Source: Amblyornis subalaris (lineage: Eukaryota > Chordata > Aves > Passeriformes > Ptilonorhynchidae). From it: a stretch of 64,000 nucleotides of DNA. A program made the translations under genes and the position numbers. The number at the start of each line of letters is the position of its first letter. The stretch's first letter is position 1. Under the pieces are notes generated by a model. That model did not search any database. It had not been told where the DNA came from and saw only the letters and a program-made list of their open reading frames with translations. Positions 63,402-64,000 of the stretch are shown piece after piece. Location: the NCBI GenBank assembly GCA_018881555.1, contig JACAXG010000070.1:4163616-4227615 (forward strand). Reading direction: 5' to 3'.

Positions 63402-64000
63402 TGGTTAAAGTTCAGTTCCGACTATCCCAGAGACAGTCCCAGTCTAGCATAAACAAAGCCTTGATAAATACAAAATCAACTCTAAAATAAAAAATAACCA
63501 TAAGGCTGCTCCTGCAACTCTGAAATTAAATTAATCCAGTCAATACTTGTATTGAATGCTGTACTAGGGAGTAAGTTTTTCTGGAAAGTAATTCATTATC
63601 TGACTCTCACTCTACCAATCATTGTAGCACTGCTGCTTAAAGCCTTAACAGTGATCACACTCCACTGTTCCAGGTGCTACAGTAATGTGTAAGAGACAGT
63701 GTCTGCCTCTAAGAGCTTTGCATCAGCTGTGCACGAAGTCCAAATGCAGGTGGATGCCCACACTGGATACAAAGATAGGCAGCTGAGACTGATGTCTGAG
63801 AAACTGATCCTCCATTTCACCGCCAGAGGTCTGGATCAACCTCATTGCGCCACCATACCTGAAGCATACTGCTCTCTTCTGCAGACTTTCTTCACGTGTG
63901 CCTATTCCCAGGCATGATCACATGCAGATTTATAATCCAGTAAATAAGTAAAGAAAGGGAAAGAAAAGTCAGCTTGTCTGCAGTTTGCCTCATGGGACAG
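63402..64000. other. non-coding stretch, no gene seen
   Basis: AT-rich sequence to the end of the window. A 72-codon plus frame at 63699-63917 has no recognisable features. Confidence 0.5.

Noticed and set aside
1..64000. Search for tRNA, rRNA, known microRNA, CRISPR or bacterial-style gene clusters
   Set aside because: Nothing recognisable by eye on either strand; the sequence is vertebrate-type non-coding DNA, and no undescribed system can be supported.

Overview
The window looks like avian nuclear DNA with no recognisable protein-coding gene: intergenic sequence or a very long intron. It is AT-rich, has no operon-like gene packing, and its short ORFs are the sort expected by chance. The bird assignment rests on its interspersed repeats. 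There are several CR1 LINE 3' ends carrying the avian signature (RLPRE-type C-terminal coding, then TTCCAACCC...ATTCTATG...TCTATGAT). There are also four solo LTRs, at least two of which I recall as families common in songbirds and related Neoaves. A passerine is my best guess, but this is recall and was not searched. Isolated single N bases are scattered throughout and look like ambiguous or masked positions, not gaps.

Layout: 1-2.4 kb plain; 2.4-2.6 kb a CR1 fragment (-); 2.6-10.4 kb plain with homopolymer runs; 10.49-10.74 kb a small CpG-rich, cysteine-rich candidate exon (+); 12.6-13.15 kb a solo LTR (-); 21.2-21.7 kb a decayed CR1 (+); about 22.1-22.6 kb a TAATTA-rich block; 26.36-27.32 kb a roughly 1-kb LTR (-); 29.8-30.6 kb a pyrimidine-rich block; 32.3-32.5 kb a CR1 tail (-); 35.7-36.3 kb a CR1 (+) interrupted by an LTR (-) with a perfect 6-bp target duplication; 41.6-42.0 kb another homeobox-site-like AT-rich block; 44.06-44.58 kb an ancient LINE reverse-transcriptase relic (-); 55.3-55.7 kb the best preserved CR1 (+); 57.28-57.52 kb a second GC-rich candidate exon (+); 59.9-60.6 kb an LTR (-) with a GA tract; 61.6-62.3 kb the longest ORF (220 codons, -); 63.18-63.40 kb a possible terminal exon with a poly(A) signal (+).

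All four LTRs read on the minus strand and all of the candidate exons lie on the plus strand. This would fit the inside of a plus-strand transcription unit, but the numbers are small and it is inference only. I found no RNA genes, CRISPR arrays, bacterial-style operons or evidence of a new biological system. The most useful leads are the cysteine-rich candidate exon, the nested LTR-in-CR1 insertion and the ancient LINE relic.
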